Shown here piece after piece: positions 1 to 8,306 of a DNA stretch of 64,000 bases. The position numbers were made by a program, and so were the translations under genes. The notes beneath the pieces were generated by a model. That model was not told the DNA's origin and did not search any database. It saw only the letters and a list, made by a program, of their open reading frames with translations. The DNA is from Mycobacterium hubeiense (GTDB lineage: Bacteria; Actinomycetota; Actinomycetes; Mycobacteriales; Mycobacteriaceae): contig NZ_PIZU01000001.1 of NCBI RefSeq assembly GCF_002838065.1, positions 186,001 to 250,000 of the forward strand, written 5' to 3'. How positions within the stretch are numbered: the first letter of the stretch is position 1; every line of letters starts with the position of its first letter.

Positions 1-698
1 CGGGCTGTGCGCCGAAGCATTACTGGCTTGTCGAGCGGCACGTGCGTGGTGCACGCGCAGTCACCGTTGACGATGGTCGCCAACCGTTGCACATGGGTGC
101 CCAGGATCTCCGCGAAGGCCTCCCGCTCGGTCTCGCACAGCTCCGGGAACTCCTCGGCGACGTGCGATACCGGGCAATGGTGCTGGCACAGCTGGATGCC
201 GTGGATCGGCCCGCTGACCGGGGTGGTGGTCGTCGCGTAGCCGGCCTTTGTCAGCGCCGTGGCCACCCTGTCGGCCTTCGCTTCAAGGTTCTCCGGCCCC
301 TCGCTCACTCCGCTGAGGATCGAGTCGATGCGGCGCCGGGCGAAAGTGCGCACCGCCTCGTCGCCGCCGATCTCGCGCAGCTGGCGCATCGCGGCGACAG
401 CCAGGTCGTCATAGGTGTGGCCCAGCTTCGCGCGCCCCGCCGACGTCAACCGGTACCGCTTCGCCGGCCGGCCCCGGCCGTGGTGCTGCCAGGTCGCCGC
501 GGCGCTGGCCTGTGCGTCACCAGCCTCGATCAACGCGTCGAGGTGCCGACGTACACCCGCCGCCGAGATGCCGAGCCGCTCACCAATCTGGCCTGCGGTG
601 ATCGGGCCTTCGAGCAGCAGCTGGATGATGGCGCGGCGGGTGTGACCATCCGAAACGGGCACGACGGGCGTGCTCTCGATCTCCGGATGGATTTTCAC
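1..698 (-). CDS. sufR: SufR-type Fe-S cluster transcriptional repressor (C-terminus beyond left edge)
   Basis: ArsR/DeoR-like regulator that in mycobacteria represses the suf Fe-S assembly operon, which would lie off the left edge. The first 232 codons are present. A winged helix-turn-helix is seen at about residues 20-70 (ITAGQIGERLGISAAGVRRH), followed by a GRGRPAKRYRLT wing. Cysteines at 171, 175 and 188 (CQHHC then PELC) have the spacing known for the SufR [4Fe-4S] ligands; two more lie at 214 and 216. The GTG start lies inside a perfect palindrome and has no Shine-Dalgarno, suggesting leaderless, autoregulated expression. It is divergent from mptB, the Rv1460/Rv1459c arrangement. Family assignment is firm; the exact start is less so. 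Confidence 0.9.
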   Translation of the reverse strand, partial: MKIHPEIESTPVVPVSDGHTRRAIIQLLLEGPITAGQIGERLGISAAGVRRHLDALIEAGDAQASAAATWQHHGRGRPAKRYRLTSAGRAKLGHTYDDLAVAAMRQLREIGGDEAVRTFARRRIDSILSGVSEGPENLEAKADRVATALTKAGYATTTTPVSGPIHGIQLCQHHCPVSHVAEEFPELCETEREAFAEILGTHVQRLATIVNGDCACTTHVPLDKPVMLRRTA

Positions 699-711
699 AA
701 CACCATTGTGA
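695..711. promoter_or_regulatory. Perfect 6-5-6 palindrome over the sufR start codon, candidate SufR operator
   Basis: TCACAA-CACCA-TTGTGA is a perfect inverted repeat and contains the sufR GTG (696-698). The TGTGA half resembles the half-site reported for the mycobacterial SufR operator. A -10-like CACAAT on the minus strand sits 6 nt before the GTG, so a bound repressor would block a leaderless promoter. The repeat is seen directly; its use by SufR is inferred. Confidence 0.6.
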
Positions 712-749
712 CGGAATTCGGCGAACGGTTCTAGCAAGGGCACCCTTAC

Positions 750-2510
750 GTGACGGGGGCCATAGCCCCTGGCGGCTACGCTGCTGACGTGGCCGTTCGC
801 CTACAGTCCCTCAGCTCGTCGGTCGCCCGTTGGCACGCCGACGAACGGGCGGTGGGTTCGCCGCTCAACGACGCCGAGGTCATCGCGATGCGCCGGACCC
901 GGCTGTTCGGGGCCACCGGCACGGTTTTGATGGCGATCGGCGCGCTGGGCGCCGGCGCCCGTCCGGTCGTCCAGGATCCCACGTTCGGGGTGCGGCTGCT
1001 CAATCTGCCGTCGCGCATCCAGACGGTGTCGCTGACCATGACGACCACCGGCGCGGTGATGATGGCGCTGGCATGGCTGATGCTCGGCCGCTTCGCACTG
1101 GGCAGCCGGCGGATGTCGCGCAGCCAGCTGGACCGCACGCTGCTGCTGTGGGCGCTGCCGCTGCTGATCGCGCCGCCGATGTACAGCAAGGACGTCTACT
1201 CCTATCTGGCGCAGAGCCAGATCGCGCTGAACGGCCTCGACCCCTATCGCGTCGGCCCGGCCACCGGACTGGGTCTGGATCACGTGTTCACGTTGTCGGT
1301 GCCCAGCCTGTGGCGGGAAACCCCGGCGCCCTACGGGCCGCTGTTCTTGTGGATGGGCAAAGGCATCTCGGCGCTCACCGGCGAAAACATCGTCGCCGCA
1401 GTGCTTTTCCACCGACTGGTCGTATTGCTCGGGGTCGGGCTGATCGTGTGGGCGACGCCGCGGCTGGCCCGTCGCTGCGGGGTGGCCGAAGTCAGTGCGC
1501 TGTGGTTGGGCGCGTGTAACCCGTTGCTGTTCATGCACTTGGTGGCCGGTATCCACAACGAGGCGCTGATGCTGGGGCTGATGCTTGCGGGTACCGAGTT
1601 CGCCATGCGCGGGGTCGATGCAAGCGGACGGCTTCTCCCCCGTCCGCTCACCTGGCCACGGGGCCGCGACGAATGGGCCCGCTGGTGGCCGATGAGCATG
1701 TTGGTGGTGGGCATAGTGCTGATCACAATGTCGTCCCAAGTGAAGCTGCCGTCGCTGCTGGCGTTGGGCTTTGTGGCGACGGCACTTGCCTACCGCTGGG
1801 GCGGGACCGTCAAAGCTTTTCTGGTTGCCGGCGGTTCGCTGGGGGCGCTGTCGCTTGCGGTGATGGCCATCATCGGCTGGGCCAGTGGCCTTGGCTTCGG
1901 CTGGCTCTTCACGCTGGGCACCGCCAACGTCGTGCGCAGCTGGATGTCCCCGCCGACCCTCTTGGCGCTCGGCACCGGGCAGGTCGGAATCCTGCTGGGG
2001 CTCGGCGATCACACCACCGCCGTGCTGGGACTGACGCGTGGCATCGGTGTGATCATCATCGCGATTTTGGTGTCCTGGTTGCTCCTGGCGGTGCTGCGCG
2101 GACGGCTGCATCCCGTCGGCGGGCTCGGCGTCGCGCTCGGTGCGACGGTGTTGCTGTTCCCGGTCGTGCAGCCCTGGTATCTGCTGTGGGCAATCATTCC
2201 CCTCGCCGCGTGGGCCACCCGTCCGGCGTTCCGCGGTGCGACGATCGCGATCACGCTGGTCGTGGGCATCTTTGGCCCAACCGCGAACGGTGACAGGTTC
2301 GCGTTGTTCCAGATCGTGATGGCCACGCTGGCCAGCACCGTGATCGTGTTGGCCCTGATCGCGCTCACCTATTACCGGCTGCCGTGGCGGCGGCTGCCCG
2401 ACGCCGGCCCCGAAATCGAGGCCGCGCTGCACCCCGCGCCGCCCGACGTCGAGCCGGGGCCACCGGCACCGCGGCCCGCGAAGCCCGACGCCTACGCTGA
2501 ATCTTCGTGA
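750..2510 (+). CDS. mptB: Alpha-(1->6)-mannosyltransferase MptB-like, GT-C membrane enzyme
   Basis: Polytopic polyprenyl-phosphomannose-dependent mannosyltransferase. The family primes the mannan core of lipomannan/lipoarabinomannan on the outer face of the plasma membrane. The 586-residue protein has many hydrophobic segments, a short acidic loop after the second one with KDVYSYLAQ (about residue 149, where GT-C enzymes carry catalytic acids), and a proline-rich cytoplasmic tail of about 40 residues. GTG 750 follows AAGGG at about 10 nt; GTG 789 is an alternative start 13 codons in. The last codons overlap the next ABC gene by GTGA. Position next to sufR matches Rv1459c. Confidence 0.88.
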   Translation: MTGAIAPGGYAADVAVRLQSLSSSVARWHADERAVGSPLNDAEVIAMRRTRLFGATGTVLMAIGALGAGARPVVQDPTFGVRLLNLPSRIQTVSLTMTTTGAVMMALAWLMLGRFALGSRRMSRSQLDRTLLLWALPLLIAPPMYSKDVYSYLAQSQIALNGLDPYRVGPATGLGLDHVFTLSVPSLWRETPAPYGPLFLWMGKGISALTGENIVAAVLFHRLVVLLGVGLIVWATPRLARRCGVAEVSALWLGACNPLLFMHLVAGIHNEALMLGLMLAGTEFAMRGVDASGRLLPRPLTWPRGRDEWARWWPMSMLVVGIVLITMSSQVKLPSLLALGFVATALAYRWGGTVKAFLVAGGSLGALSLAVMAIIGWASGLGFGWLFTLGTANVVRSWMSPPTLLALGTGQVGILLGLGDHTTAVLGLTRGIGVIIIAILVSWLLLAVLRGRLHPVGGLGVALGATVLLFPVVQPWYLLWAIIPLAAWATRPAFRGATIAITLVVGIFGPTANGDRFALFQIVMATLASTVIVLALIALTYYRLPWRRLPDAGPEIEAALHPAPPDVEPGPPAPRPAKPDAYAESS

Positions 2511-3439
2511 CCACCGCTTCAGCCCACCCCGTGCAACTGCGCGGGGTCACCAAGCGGTACGGCTCGACGACGGCAGTCTGCGACCTTGACCTCGACGTGC
2601 AGCGCGCCGAGGTGCTGGCGCTGCTCGGTCCCAACGGCGCCGGGAAGACGACGACGGTGGAGATGTGCGAGGGCTTCATCCGTCCGAACGCGGGCACCAT
2701 CGAGATCCTCGGGCTGGACCCCTTCACCGATAACGCGCAGGTGCGCGAGCGCATCGGTGTGATGCTGCAGGGCGGCGGCGCGTATCCCGCGGCGCGCGCC
2801 GGCGAAATGCTCAATCTCGTTGCGGCGTATGCGGCCAACCCGCTGGACCCGCAATGGCTGCTCGACACGCTGGGGCTCACCGAGGCCGCGCGCACGACCT
2901 ATCGGCGGCTGTCCGGCGGCCAGCAGCAGCGCCTGGCGCTGGCCTGCGCGGTCGTCGGCCGGCCCGAACTCGTATTCCTTGACGAACCGACCGCGGGAAT
3001 GGACGCGCACGCCCGCATCGTGGTGTGGGAGCTCATCGACGCGTTGCGCCGCGACGGCGTCACCGTCGTCCTGACCACCCATCATCTGACGGAGGCCGAA
3101 GAGCTGGCCGACCGCATCGTCATCATCGACCACGGTGTCGCGGTGGCCACCGGCACGCCCGCGGAGTTGATGCGCAGCGGTGCGGAGAACCAGCTGCGGT
3201 TTCGCGCGCCGCGGATGCTGGACTTGTCGCTGCTGATTTCGGCGCTGCCGGAGAACTACAAAGCGGTTGAGACCTCACCGGGTGAGTACCTCGTCGAGGG
3301 TCACATCGATCCGCAGGTGCTGGCGACCGTGACGGCCTGGTGTGCCCGGCTCAATGTGCTGGCCACCGATATGCGCGTCGAGCAGCGCAGCCTGGAGGAC
3401 GTGTTCCTGGACCTGACCGGACGGGAGCTACGCGGATGA
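2507..3439 (+). CDS. ABC transporter ATP-binding protein (Rv1458c-like)
   Basis: A single nucleotide-binding domain of 310 residues for an ABC-2 type exporter. Visible motifs are Walker A GPNGAGKTTT (near residue 45), signature LSGGQQQR, Walker B LVFLDEPTAGMD and switch histidine TTHHLTEAEE. The C-terminal 80 residues form the regulatory extension seen in drug and lipid exporters. Its start overlaps the mptB stop (GTGA). The partner membrane subunit is the gene starting at 3522. The substrate is unknown; the link to mptB suggests an envelope role but does not prove it. Confidence 0.9.
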   Translation: MTTASAHPVQLRGVTKRYGSTTAVCDLDLDVQRAEVLALLGPNGAGKTTTVEMCEGFIRPNAGTIEILGLDPFTDNAQVRERIGVMLQGGGAYPAARAGEMLNLVAAYAANPLDPQWLLDTLGLTEAARTTYRRLSGGQQQRLALACAVVGRPELVFLDEPTAGMDAHARIVVWELIDALRRDGVTVVLTTHHLTEAEELADRIVIIDHGVAVATGTPAELMRSGAENQLRFRAPRMLDLSLLISALPENYKAVETSPGEYLVEGHIDPQVLATVTAWCARLNVLATDMRVEQRSLEDVFLDLTGRELRG

Positions 3440-3525
3440 CTGCCTTTGCGCCGAGACTGCACTCAGATCGTGAATTCGCGCGAAATCGCGATCTGTGCGC
3501 AGTCTCGATGGAGGTTTGGCCGTGA
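3436..3525 (+). CDS. 29-codon bridging ORF between ABC ATPase and permease genes
   Basis: ATG 3436 overlaps the ATPase stop (ATGA) and the frame runs 29 codons to a TGA at 3523-3525 that overlaps the permease GTG (GTGA). Nearly all of it lies in a 56-nt palindrome (3452-3507), so the peptide (begins MTAFAPRLHSD) is probably not functional. A ribosome could nevertheless pass from one cistron to the next across the inserted palindrome. The frame is seen; translation is inferred. Confidence 0.35.
   Translation: MTAFAPRLHSDREFARNRDLCAVSMEVWP
3452..3507. repeat. 56-nt intergenic palindromic repeat, type A
   Basis: The left arm CGAGACTGCACTCAGATCG pairs with a right arm whose complement reads CGAGACTGCGCACAGATCG, about 17 of 19 positions. 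It lies between two ABC genes that otherwise look co-transcribed. Length and outer CGAGACTG motif are shared with the elements at 8307 and 37939, but the inner arm differs. Confidence 0.75.
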
Positions 3526-4292
3526 ATCGCTTTGCACCCGGGACGTTTACGCCCGATCCGCGGCCCGCGCCCGTGCCGAAGATGCTGGCGGCGCAATTTG
3601 CACTCGAGCTGAAGTTGTTGTTGCGCAACGGCGAGCAGCTGCTGCTCACCATGTTCATCCCGATCACACTGCTGGTCGGGTTGACGCTGCTGCCGTTGGG
3701 GTCGTTCGGCAATGATCGGGCCGCGACGTTCACGCCGGCGATCATGGCGCTGGCCGTGATTTCGACGGCGTTCACCGGCCAAGCCATCGCGGTGGCATTC
3801 GACCGGCGCTACGGCGCCCTGAAGCGACTGGGCGCGACCGCACTGCCGGTCTGGGGCATCATCGCCGGTAAGTCGTCGGCCGTGGTGGCCGTCGTATTTC
3901 TGCAGTCAATTCTATTGGGCGCCATCGGGATTGCGCTGGGTTGGCGGCCTCATATCGCGGGGCTGATGCTCGGCGCGGCGATCATCGCGCTGGGCACCGC
4001 CGGTTTCGCCGCCTTGGGCTTATTGCTGGGCGGCACCCTGCGCGCCGAGATTGTCCTCGCGGTCGCCAATCTGCTGTGGTTCGTGTTCGCCGGATTCGGC
4101 GCGCTCACCCTGGAAAGCGATGCCGTTCCGCGCGGTGTGGCCTTGGTGGCGCGGTTGACGCCGTCGGGCGCGCTGACCGAAGCCTTGTCGCAGGCGATGA
4201 CGCTGTCCGTCGACTGGTTCGGCCTCGCCGTGCTCGCGGTGTGGGGCGGCGTCGCTGCCGTGTGTGCGCTGCGCTGGTTCCGCTTCACCTGA
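3522..4292 (+). CDS. ABC-2 type transporter permease (Rv1457c-like)
   Basis: Membrane subunit of the exporter with the preceding ATPase. The 256-residue protein has a cytoplasmic N-terminus, then about six hydrophobic segments (the first at about 40-60, LLLTMFIPITLLVGLTLLP) and the ABC-2 pattern of amphipathic then paired helices. GTG 3522 is chosen because GGAGG at 3510-3514 lies 7 nt upstream and because the GTG overlaps the stop of the bridging ORF. Substrate not evident. Confidence 0.87.
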   Translation: MNRFAPGTFTPDPRPAPVPKMLAAQFALELKLLLRNGEQLLLTMFIPITLLVGLTLLPLGSFGNDRAATFTPAIMALAVISTAFTGQAIAVAFDRRYGALKRLGATALPVWGIIAGKSSAVVAVVFLQSILLGAIGIALGWRPHIAGLMLGAAIIALGTAGFAALGLLLGGTLRAEIVLAVANLLWFVFAGFGALTLESDAVPRGVALVARLTPSGALTEALSQAMTLSVDWFGLAVLAVWGGVAAVCALRWFRFT

Positions 4293-4389
4293 CGGCTGAC
4301 TTGCCCGCTACTTCGCCGAAACAGAAGCCATGGTCGTGAAAGCAGCCGCTCAACGACCGGGAATTCCCAATTCGGCGCAAACAGACGCC

Positions 4390-4423
4390 CTACTACGGGG
4401 TGTAGTTGGCTGTCGCATACCAT
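4390..4423 (+). promoter_or_regulatory. ctaA promoter with leaderless -10 and upstream palindrome
   Basis: TACCAT at 4418-4423 is a good -10 (TANNNT) and lies 6 nt before GTG 4430, the spacing expected for leaderless transcription. ACTAC-GGGGT-GTAGT (4391-4405) is a perfect 5-5-5 inverted repeat lying where the -35 should be, so a bound protein would occlude it. A related but looser CTAC/GTAGTAG arrangement lies upstream of ctaB. The regulator is unknown. Confidence 0.5.
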
Positions 4424-4429
4424 CGGACC

Positions 4430-5452
4430 GTGCGACGCGTGTTCCTGCGGTTGGTCGACCTCCTGCCGCTGCCCAGCCTGCGGATGCAGCGCGCCATCGC
4501 ATTCCTGGTCATCCTGACGCAGGGCGGCATCGCCGTCACGGGCGCAATCGTCCGCGTCACCGCGTCGGGCCTGGGCTGCCCGACCTGGCCGCAGTGTTTC
4601 CCGGGTAGCTTCACCCCGATCCCGCATCCGGAGGTCGCGGGCATCCACCAGGCCGTCGAATTCGGCAACCGCATGATCACCTTCTTGGTGGTGCTGACAG
4701 CTGCAGCGGCGGTGCTCGCCGTCACCAGGGCGCGACGCCGTCGCGAAGTCCTTGTCTACGCCTGGCTGATGCCGGCGTCGACGGTGGTGCAGGCGGTGAT
4801 CGGCGGCATCACGGTGTTGACGGGGCTGCTGTGGTGGACGGTGGCCATCCATCTGCTGGCGTCGATGACGATGGTGTGGCTGTCGGTGCTGCTGTACGTG
4901 AAAGTCGGCGAGCCCGACAACGGCATCCCCGTACGCCGGGTGCCGAAACCGTTGCGGCAGTTGACGTTGCTGTGCGGGGTGGCGCTCGCCGCGATACTCG
5001 TGACCGGCACGCTGGTGACGGGGGCCGGCCCGCACGCCGGCGACAAGAGCCTCGACCGGACCATCCCGCGTCTGCAGGTCGAGATCACCACGCTGGTGCA
5101 CATGCACTCGTCGCTGCTGGTCGCGTATTTGTCGCTGCTGGTCGCCCTGGGCTTTGCCCTGGTGGCGGTGAAAGCATCACGGTCGGTGATGCTTCGGCTC
5201 GGCGTGCTGCTGGTGCTGGTCTGCGCCCAGGGACTGGTCGGCACCGTGCAGTACTTCACCGGTGTGCCCGCCGCACTCGTGGCCCTGCACGTTGCCGGCG
5301 CTGCGGCCTGCACGGCCGCCACCGCCGCGCTATGGGCTTCGATGCGAGAGCGGACCGAGCCCGAGCCGTTCCAGGGCCGCCTCGACACCGAGCGCGAAGT
5401 CGCGCTGCCGGCGGGCGCGGGTGTCGGCGTCGAGTTGCCGCCAACCCAGTGA
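4430..5452 (+). CDS. ctaA: Heme A synthase CtaA (COX15 family)
   Basis: Converts heme O to heme A for the aa3-type cytochrome c oxidase; integral plasma-membrane protein. The 340-residue product has eight hydrophobic segments and the histidines expected for the two heme sites (GIHQAVEFGNR, VAIHLLASM, HMHSSLL, LHVAGA). A cysteine pair, GCPTWPQC, lies in the first external loop, as in many CtaA proteins. GTG 4430 is preferred to TTG 4406 because of the leaderless promoter. The last 41 codons, a hydrophilic tail after the final helix, overlap the 3' end of the convergent ATP-grasp gene. Its partner ctaB is 3 kb downstream on the other strand. Confidence 0.92.
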   Translation: MRRVFLRLVDLLPLPSLRMQRAIAFLVILTQGGIAVTGAIVRVTASGLGCPTWPQCFPGSFTPIPHPEVAGIHQAVEFGNRMITFLVVLTAAAAVLAVTRARRRREVLVYAWLMPASTVVQAVIGGITVLTGLLWWTVAIHLLASMTMVWLSVLLYVKVGEPDNGIPVRRVPKPLRQLTLLCGVALAAILVTGTLVTGAGPHAGDKSLDRTIPRLQVEITTLVHMHSSLLVAYLSLLVALGFALVAVKASRSVMLRLGVLLVLVCAQGLVGTVQYFTGVPAALVALHVAGAAACTAATAALWASMRERTEPEPFQGRLDTEREVALPAGAGVGVELPPTQ

Positions 5453-6265
5453 TGGCTCGACCAGCTCCAGCTCCAGCAGCCGCGGGTCGTCGGGTCCACC
5501 GATCACATCGACTCGGGCATACAGGAAGTCGCCGACGTTGATGCCGAGGTGGGCGGCCGCGGCGGCCAGCGCCGCGGCTCCGACGTCCCAGAGTTCGAAG
5601 TCCGGCTCGGCCGGGGTCAGTGATTCCTCGGCGTAGGTGCCGGACTCGTCGAACACCGGCCGTCCCGACGCCGGCAGGATCGCGGCCTTGGTGAACGCAT
5701 GCGATTGCTTGCCGCCGAGGAAGACCAGCGCCGTCTCGCCGTCCTCCACCCGGGCGTCGTAGGTCTGCACCAATACGGTGCGCCCATCTGCCTGTAGTTG
5801 CTCTGCATGGCGCCGGGCTTCGCGAGCCGAGGTGAACCGTTGCGCCCCAACCGAACCCGCCCCCACCGACGGCTTGACCACCACCTCACCGGCGGGAATC
5901 CGCACCTGCTCGCCGGGGGCGAAAAACCAGCTCGGCACGATCGGCACGTCGCGGGCGGCGACGTCGGCCAGATAGCGCTTGTCGGTGTTCCACGCCACAA
6001 CGTCTGGCGGATTGAGCAGATGGCGGACCCGGCGCGTCCAGGCCAAGAATTCGTCGAGCCGCTCGATGTAGTCCCACGCCGCGCGCAGGATCACCAGGTC
6101 GGCGTCGAGCGTGGCCGGGTCGTCCCAGGACAACCACCGGGCATGCAGCCCGCGCTTGCGCAGCACCGCGACCAGCTCGGCGTCGTCGCCGTCCCCCTCC
6201 GGCAAGGCCGGACAACTGGCCAGCACGATGCGCGGGTGGAACACGTCCGGCCGGGCAAGCTTCAC
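5330..6265 (-). CDS. ATP-grasp family protein of unknown substrate
   Basis: Stand-alone ATP-grasp ligase-like protein of about 311 residues. A Rossmann-like pre-ATP domain (RIVLASCPALPEGDGDD) is followed by an ATP-grasp core: VVVKPSVGAGSVGAQRF (phosphate-binding lysine and loop), VLVQTYD, and the metal-binding LLELELVEPSLGW near the C-terminus. This resembles RimK/DcsG-like peptide or cycloserine ligases, but the substrate cannot be read from sequence. GTG 6265 is chosen because ATGs at 6286 and 6295 would collide with the divergent qor start; no clear ribosome site supports any option. The 3' end overlaps ctaA by 123 nt. Confidence 0.8.
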   Translation of the reverse strand: MKLARPDVFHPRIVLASCPALPEGDGDDAELVAVLRKRGLHARWLSWDDPATLDADLVILRAAWDYIERLDEFLAWTRRVRHLLNPPDVVAWNTDKRYLADVAARDVPIVPSWFFAPGEQVRIPAGEVVVKPSVGAGSVGAQRFTSAREARRHAEQLQADGRTVLVQTYDARVEDGETALVFLGGKQSHAFTKAAILPASGRPVFDESGTYAEESLTPAEPDFELWDVGAAALAAAAAHLGINVGDFLYARVDVIGGPDDPRLLELELVEPSLGWRQLDADTRARRQRDFALGVEAALERLGLGPLSHRSP

Positions 6266-6284
6266 AACAGGCAGACTAGTCACC

Positions 6285-7259
6285 ATGCGTGCCATCGAAG
6301 TCGCCGAGACCGGCGGGCCCGAAGTACTGACCTACGTCGAGAAGCCCCAGCCCTCGCCTGGCCCTGGTGAAGTGTTGATCAAGGCCGAGGCGATCGGGGT
6401 GAACTTCCTCGACACCTACTTCCGATCCGGGCAGTACCCACGCGAGGTGCCGTTCGTCGTCGGCAACGAGGTCTGCGGCACGGTCGAGGCGGTCGGAGAC
6501 GACGTCGCGGCGCTGCGGGTGGGCGATCGCGTGGTCACCGCGCAGGCCTCCGGCGCATACGCCGAATACTCCACGGCGCCAGCGGATTTCTGCGCCTACG
6601 TCCCCGAGGGCGTGGGTGCCGATGTGGCGGCATCAGCGCTGTTGAAAGGGATGACCGCGCACTACCTGATCAAGTCGACGTATCCGATCCAGCAGGGCGA
6701 TACGGTCTTGTTGCACGCCGGCGCGGGCGGCGTCGGGCTGATCCTGACGCAGTGGGCGACGAGCATGGCGGCGAAGGTCATCACCACGGTGTCCACTCCG
6801 GAGAAGGCCGAACTGTCGCGCAAGGCTGGGGCCGTGGAGGTGCTCGACTATCCGGACGACCCCGAGGAGTTCGGTGCGAAGATCCGCGAACTCACCGACG
6901 GCCAGGGTGTCGCCGCGGTGTACGACGGTGTCGGCGCCGCGACGTTCGACGCGAGTATCGCCAGCCTGGCGATCCGCGGCACGCTGGCGTTGTTCGGCGC
7001 GTCTAGCGGGCCCGTCCCGCCCTTCGACCCACAGCGACTCAACGCTGCCGGGTCGCTGTTCCTGACTCGCCCGACGCTGGTGCACTACACCCGCACGTCT
7101 GACGAATTCGCTTGGCGGGCAGGTGAACTGCTCGACGCAATCGCGGCGGGCACGCTCAAAATCACCGTCAGCAACCGCTATCCACTAGCAGACGCGGAGC
7201 AGGCACACCGCGATCTGCAGGGCCGCAAGACCGTCGGCTCGGTGGTGCTGGTGCCTTAG
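6285..7259 (+). CDS. qor: Quinone oxidoreductase, zinc-independent MDR family
   Basis: NADPH-dependent quinone or enone reductase of the medium-chain dehydrogenase/reductase superfamily, cytosolic, 324 residues. The N-terminal GroES-like domain carries the QOR signature GVNFLDTYFRSG and lacks the zinc ligands of alcohol dehydrogenases. The nucleotide-binding fold has HAGAGGVGLILTQWA near residue 146. The C-terminus GRKTVGSVVLVP is typical. Position matches Rv1454c. It overlaps the convergent DUF1254 gene by 4 nt. Confidence 0.9.
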   Translation: MRAIEVAETGGPEVLTYVEKPQPSPGPGEVLIKAEAIGVNFLDTYFRSGQYPREVPFVVGNEVCGTVEAVGDDVAALRVGDRVVTAQASGAYAEYSTAPADFCAYVPEGVGADVAASALLKGMTAHYLIKSTYPIQQGDTVLLHAGAGGVGLILTQWATSMAAKVITTVSTPEKAELSRKAGAVEVLDYPDDPEEFGAKIRELTDGQGVAAVYDGVGAATFDASIASLAIRGTLALFGASSGPVPPFDPQRLNAAGSLFLTRPTLVHYTRTSDEFAWRAGELLDAIAAGTLKITVSNRYPLADAEQAHRDLQGRKTVGSVVLVP

Positions 7260-8203
7260 ATGGGTTGCGCCTCCGGGAACGTCCATGTGCCGTCCAGAAT
7301 CTGCTGCTGCGGTCGGTACAGCCGCACCATGTAGTTCCAGCCCGGCGTGATCGGCAGGCAGTTCGGCACCCCGCCGTCGCAGCCGCCGAACTGGACGGTG
7401 GTGTTGCCATCGGCGTCCTTGACCGCGGTGATGTTGTTGAGCGAGTAGGTGTTTTGCGGGTTGGGGGTGATGAACCCGTCCTTGTTGTAGACGATCACCG
7501 ACCAGAACCCGTCCACCGGAACTTCGCCGACGGTCAACCGGTACACCGTGCTGCCGTCGTTGTGTTGTGGATTGACGGTGAGATACAGCGCGTCCTTTTC
7601 GGGATTCCCACCCCACGCGGAGGCGGCCCCGATGAGCCGGCGCACCGGATCGGTGTCCTGCGCGGTGCCGAACATTCGCCTGGTGTCGGGCAGCGTTGAG
7701 GCGAGCGTGATGAGTGCGTCCCGAACAATATTCTGGCTCACCGGATCCCATTCCGGAACGTCGAAGCGCCCTGGGTTGTCCTGGGCAACCACGGTCGCGT
7801 CCTGCAGCTTGTGGACCGCCGCGATGTCGGCGGGGTCGTTCGGGTTGATGAGGATCCGCATCGCGGCGACGACGTAGCGGGTGCCGATCTCGTCCTTGGT
7901 GAGGCCAACATCTCCGCTGTCGTACACCACCTTCAGCGTGTACTGGTCCTCGTTGATGATCTGCAGCGACCTGAACCGCCCCCCGGTGTCGGGCAGACTG
8001 AGGGTCACCGGTCCGGCGTCGAGGTCGAATACGGCGGCCGAGTAGAGGGTGTCGCGGTTCTGCCTGATGACGATCTGTTTATCCGGCGGGGTGAGTTCCC
8101 GGTTGTGGGTGAACTTGGCGAAGCCGCCGTCCTTGACAATGCCGGCGAAGTAGACGTCGGATTCGGCGCGGATGAAATTGTCGGGTGAGACGTGGACCGC
8201 CAT
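7256..8203 (-). CDS. DUF1254/DUF1214 domain protein
   Basis: A 315-residue protein. An N-terminal DUF1254 half has the conserved NRDTLYSAAVFDLDAGPVTL and INEDQYT stretches; a C-terminal DUF1214 half has VDGFWSVIVYNKDGF and QFGGCDGGVPNCLP. No signal peptide or membrane helix is seen, so it is probably cytosolic unless the start is further upstream. Members of this pair of domains are widespread in mycobacteria and function is not established. It converges on qor with a 4-nt overlap. A palindromic repeat separates it from ctaB, so it probably has its own promoter. Confidence 0.82.
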   Translation of the reverse strand: MAVHVSPDNFIRAESDVYFAGIVKDGGFAKFTHNRELTPPDKQIVIRQNRDTLYSAAVFDLDAGPVTLSLPDTGGRFRSLQIINEDQYTLKVVYDSGDVGLTKDEIGTRYVVAAMRILINPNDPADIAAVHKLQDATVVAQDNPGRFDVPEWDPVSQNIVRDALITLASTLPDTRRMFGTAQDTDPVRRLIGAASAWGGNPEKDALYLTVNPQHNDGSTVYRLTVGEVPVDGFWSVIVYNKDGFITPNPQNTYSLNNITAVKDADGNTTVQFGGCDGGVPNCLPITPGWNYMVRLYRPQQQILDGTWTFPEAQPI

Positions 8204-8306
8204 GGCCGAACCTTACTGCGACCCGCAATGGGGCAATTGACGAATCGGCAGGTTAATCCCGCGTGCCGTCGGCGTCGCCAGCCGCGCGAACGTGGAGGGC
8301 GCACCG

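Noticed and set aside
801..2432. Long minus-strand frame (543 codons) opposite mptB
   Set aside because: Composition (Gln/His/Arg-rich, no motif) is that of an antisense shadow; the plus strand encodes a clear GT-C membrane protein.
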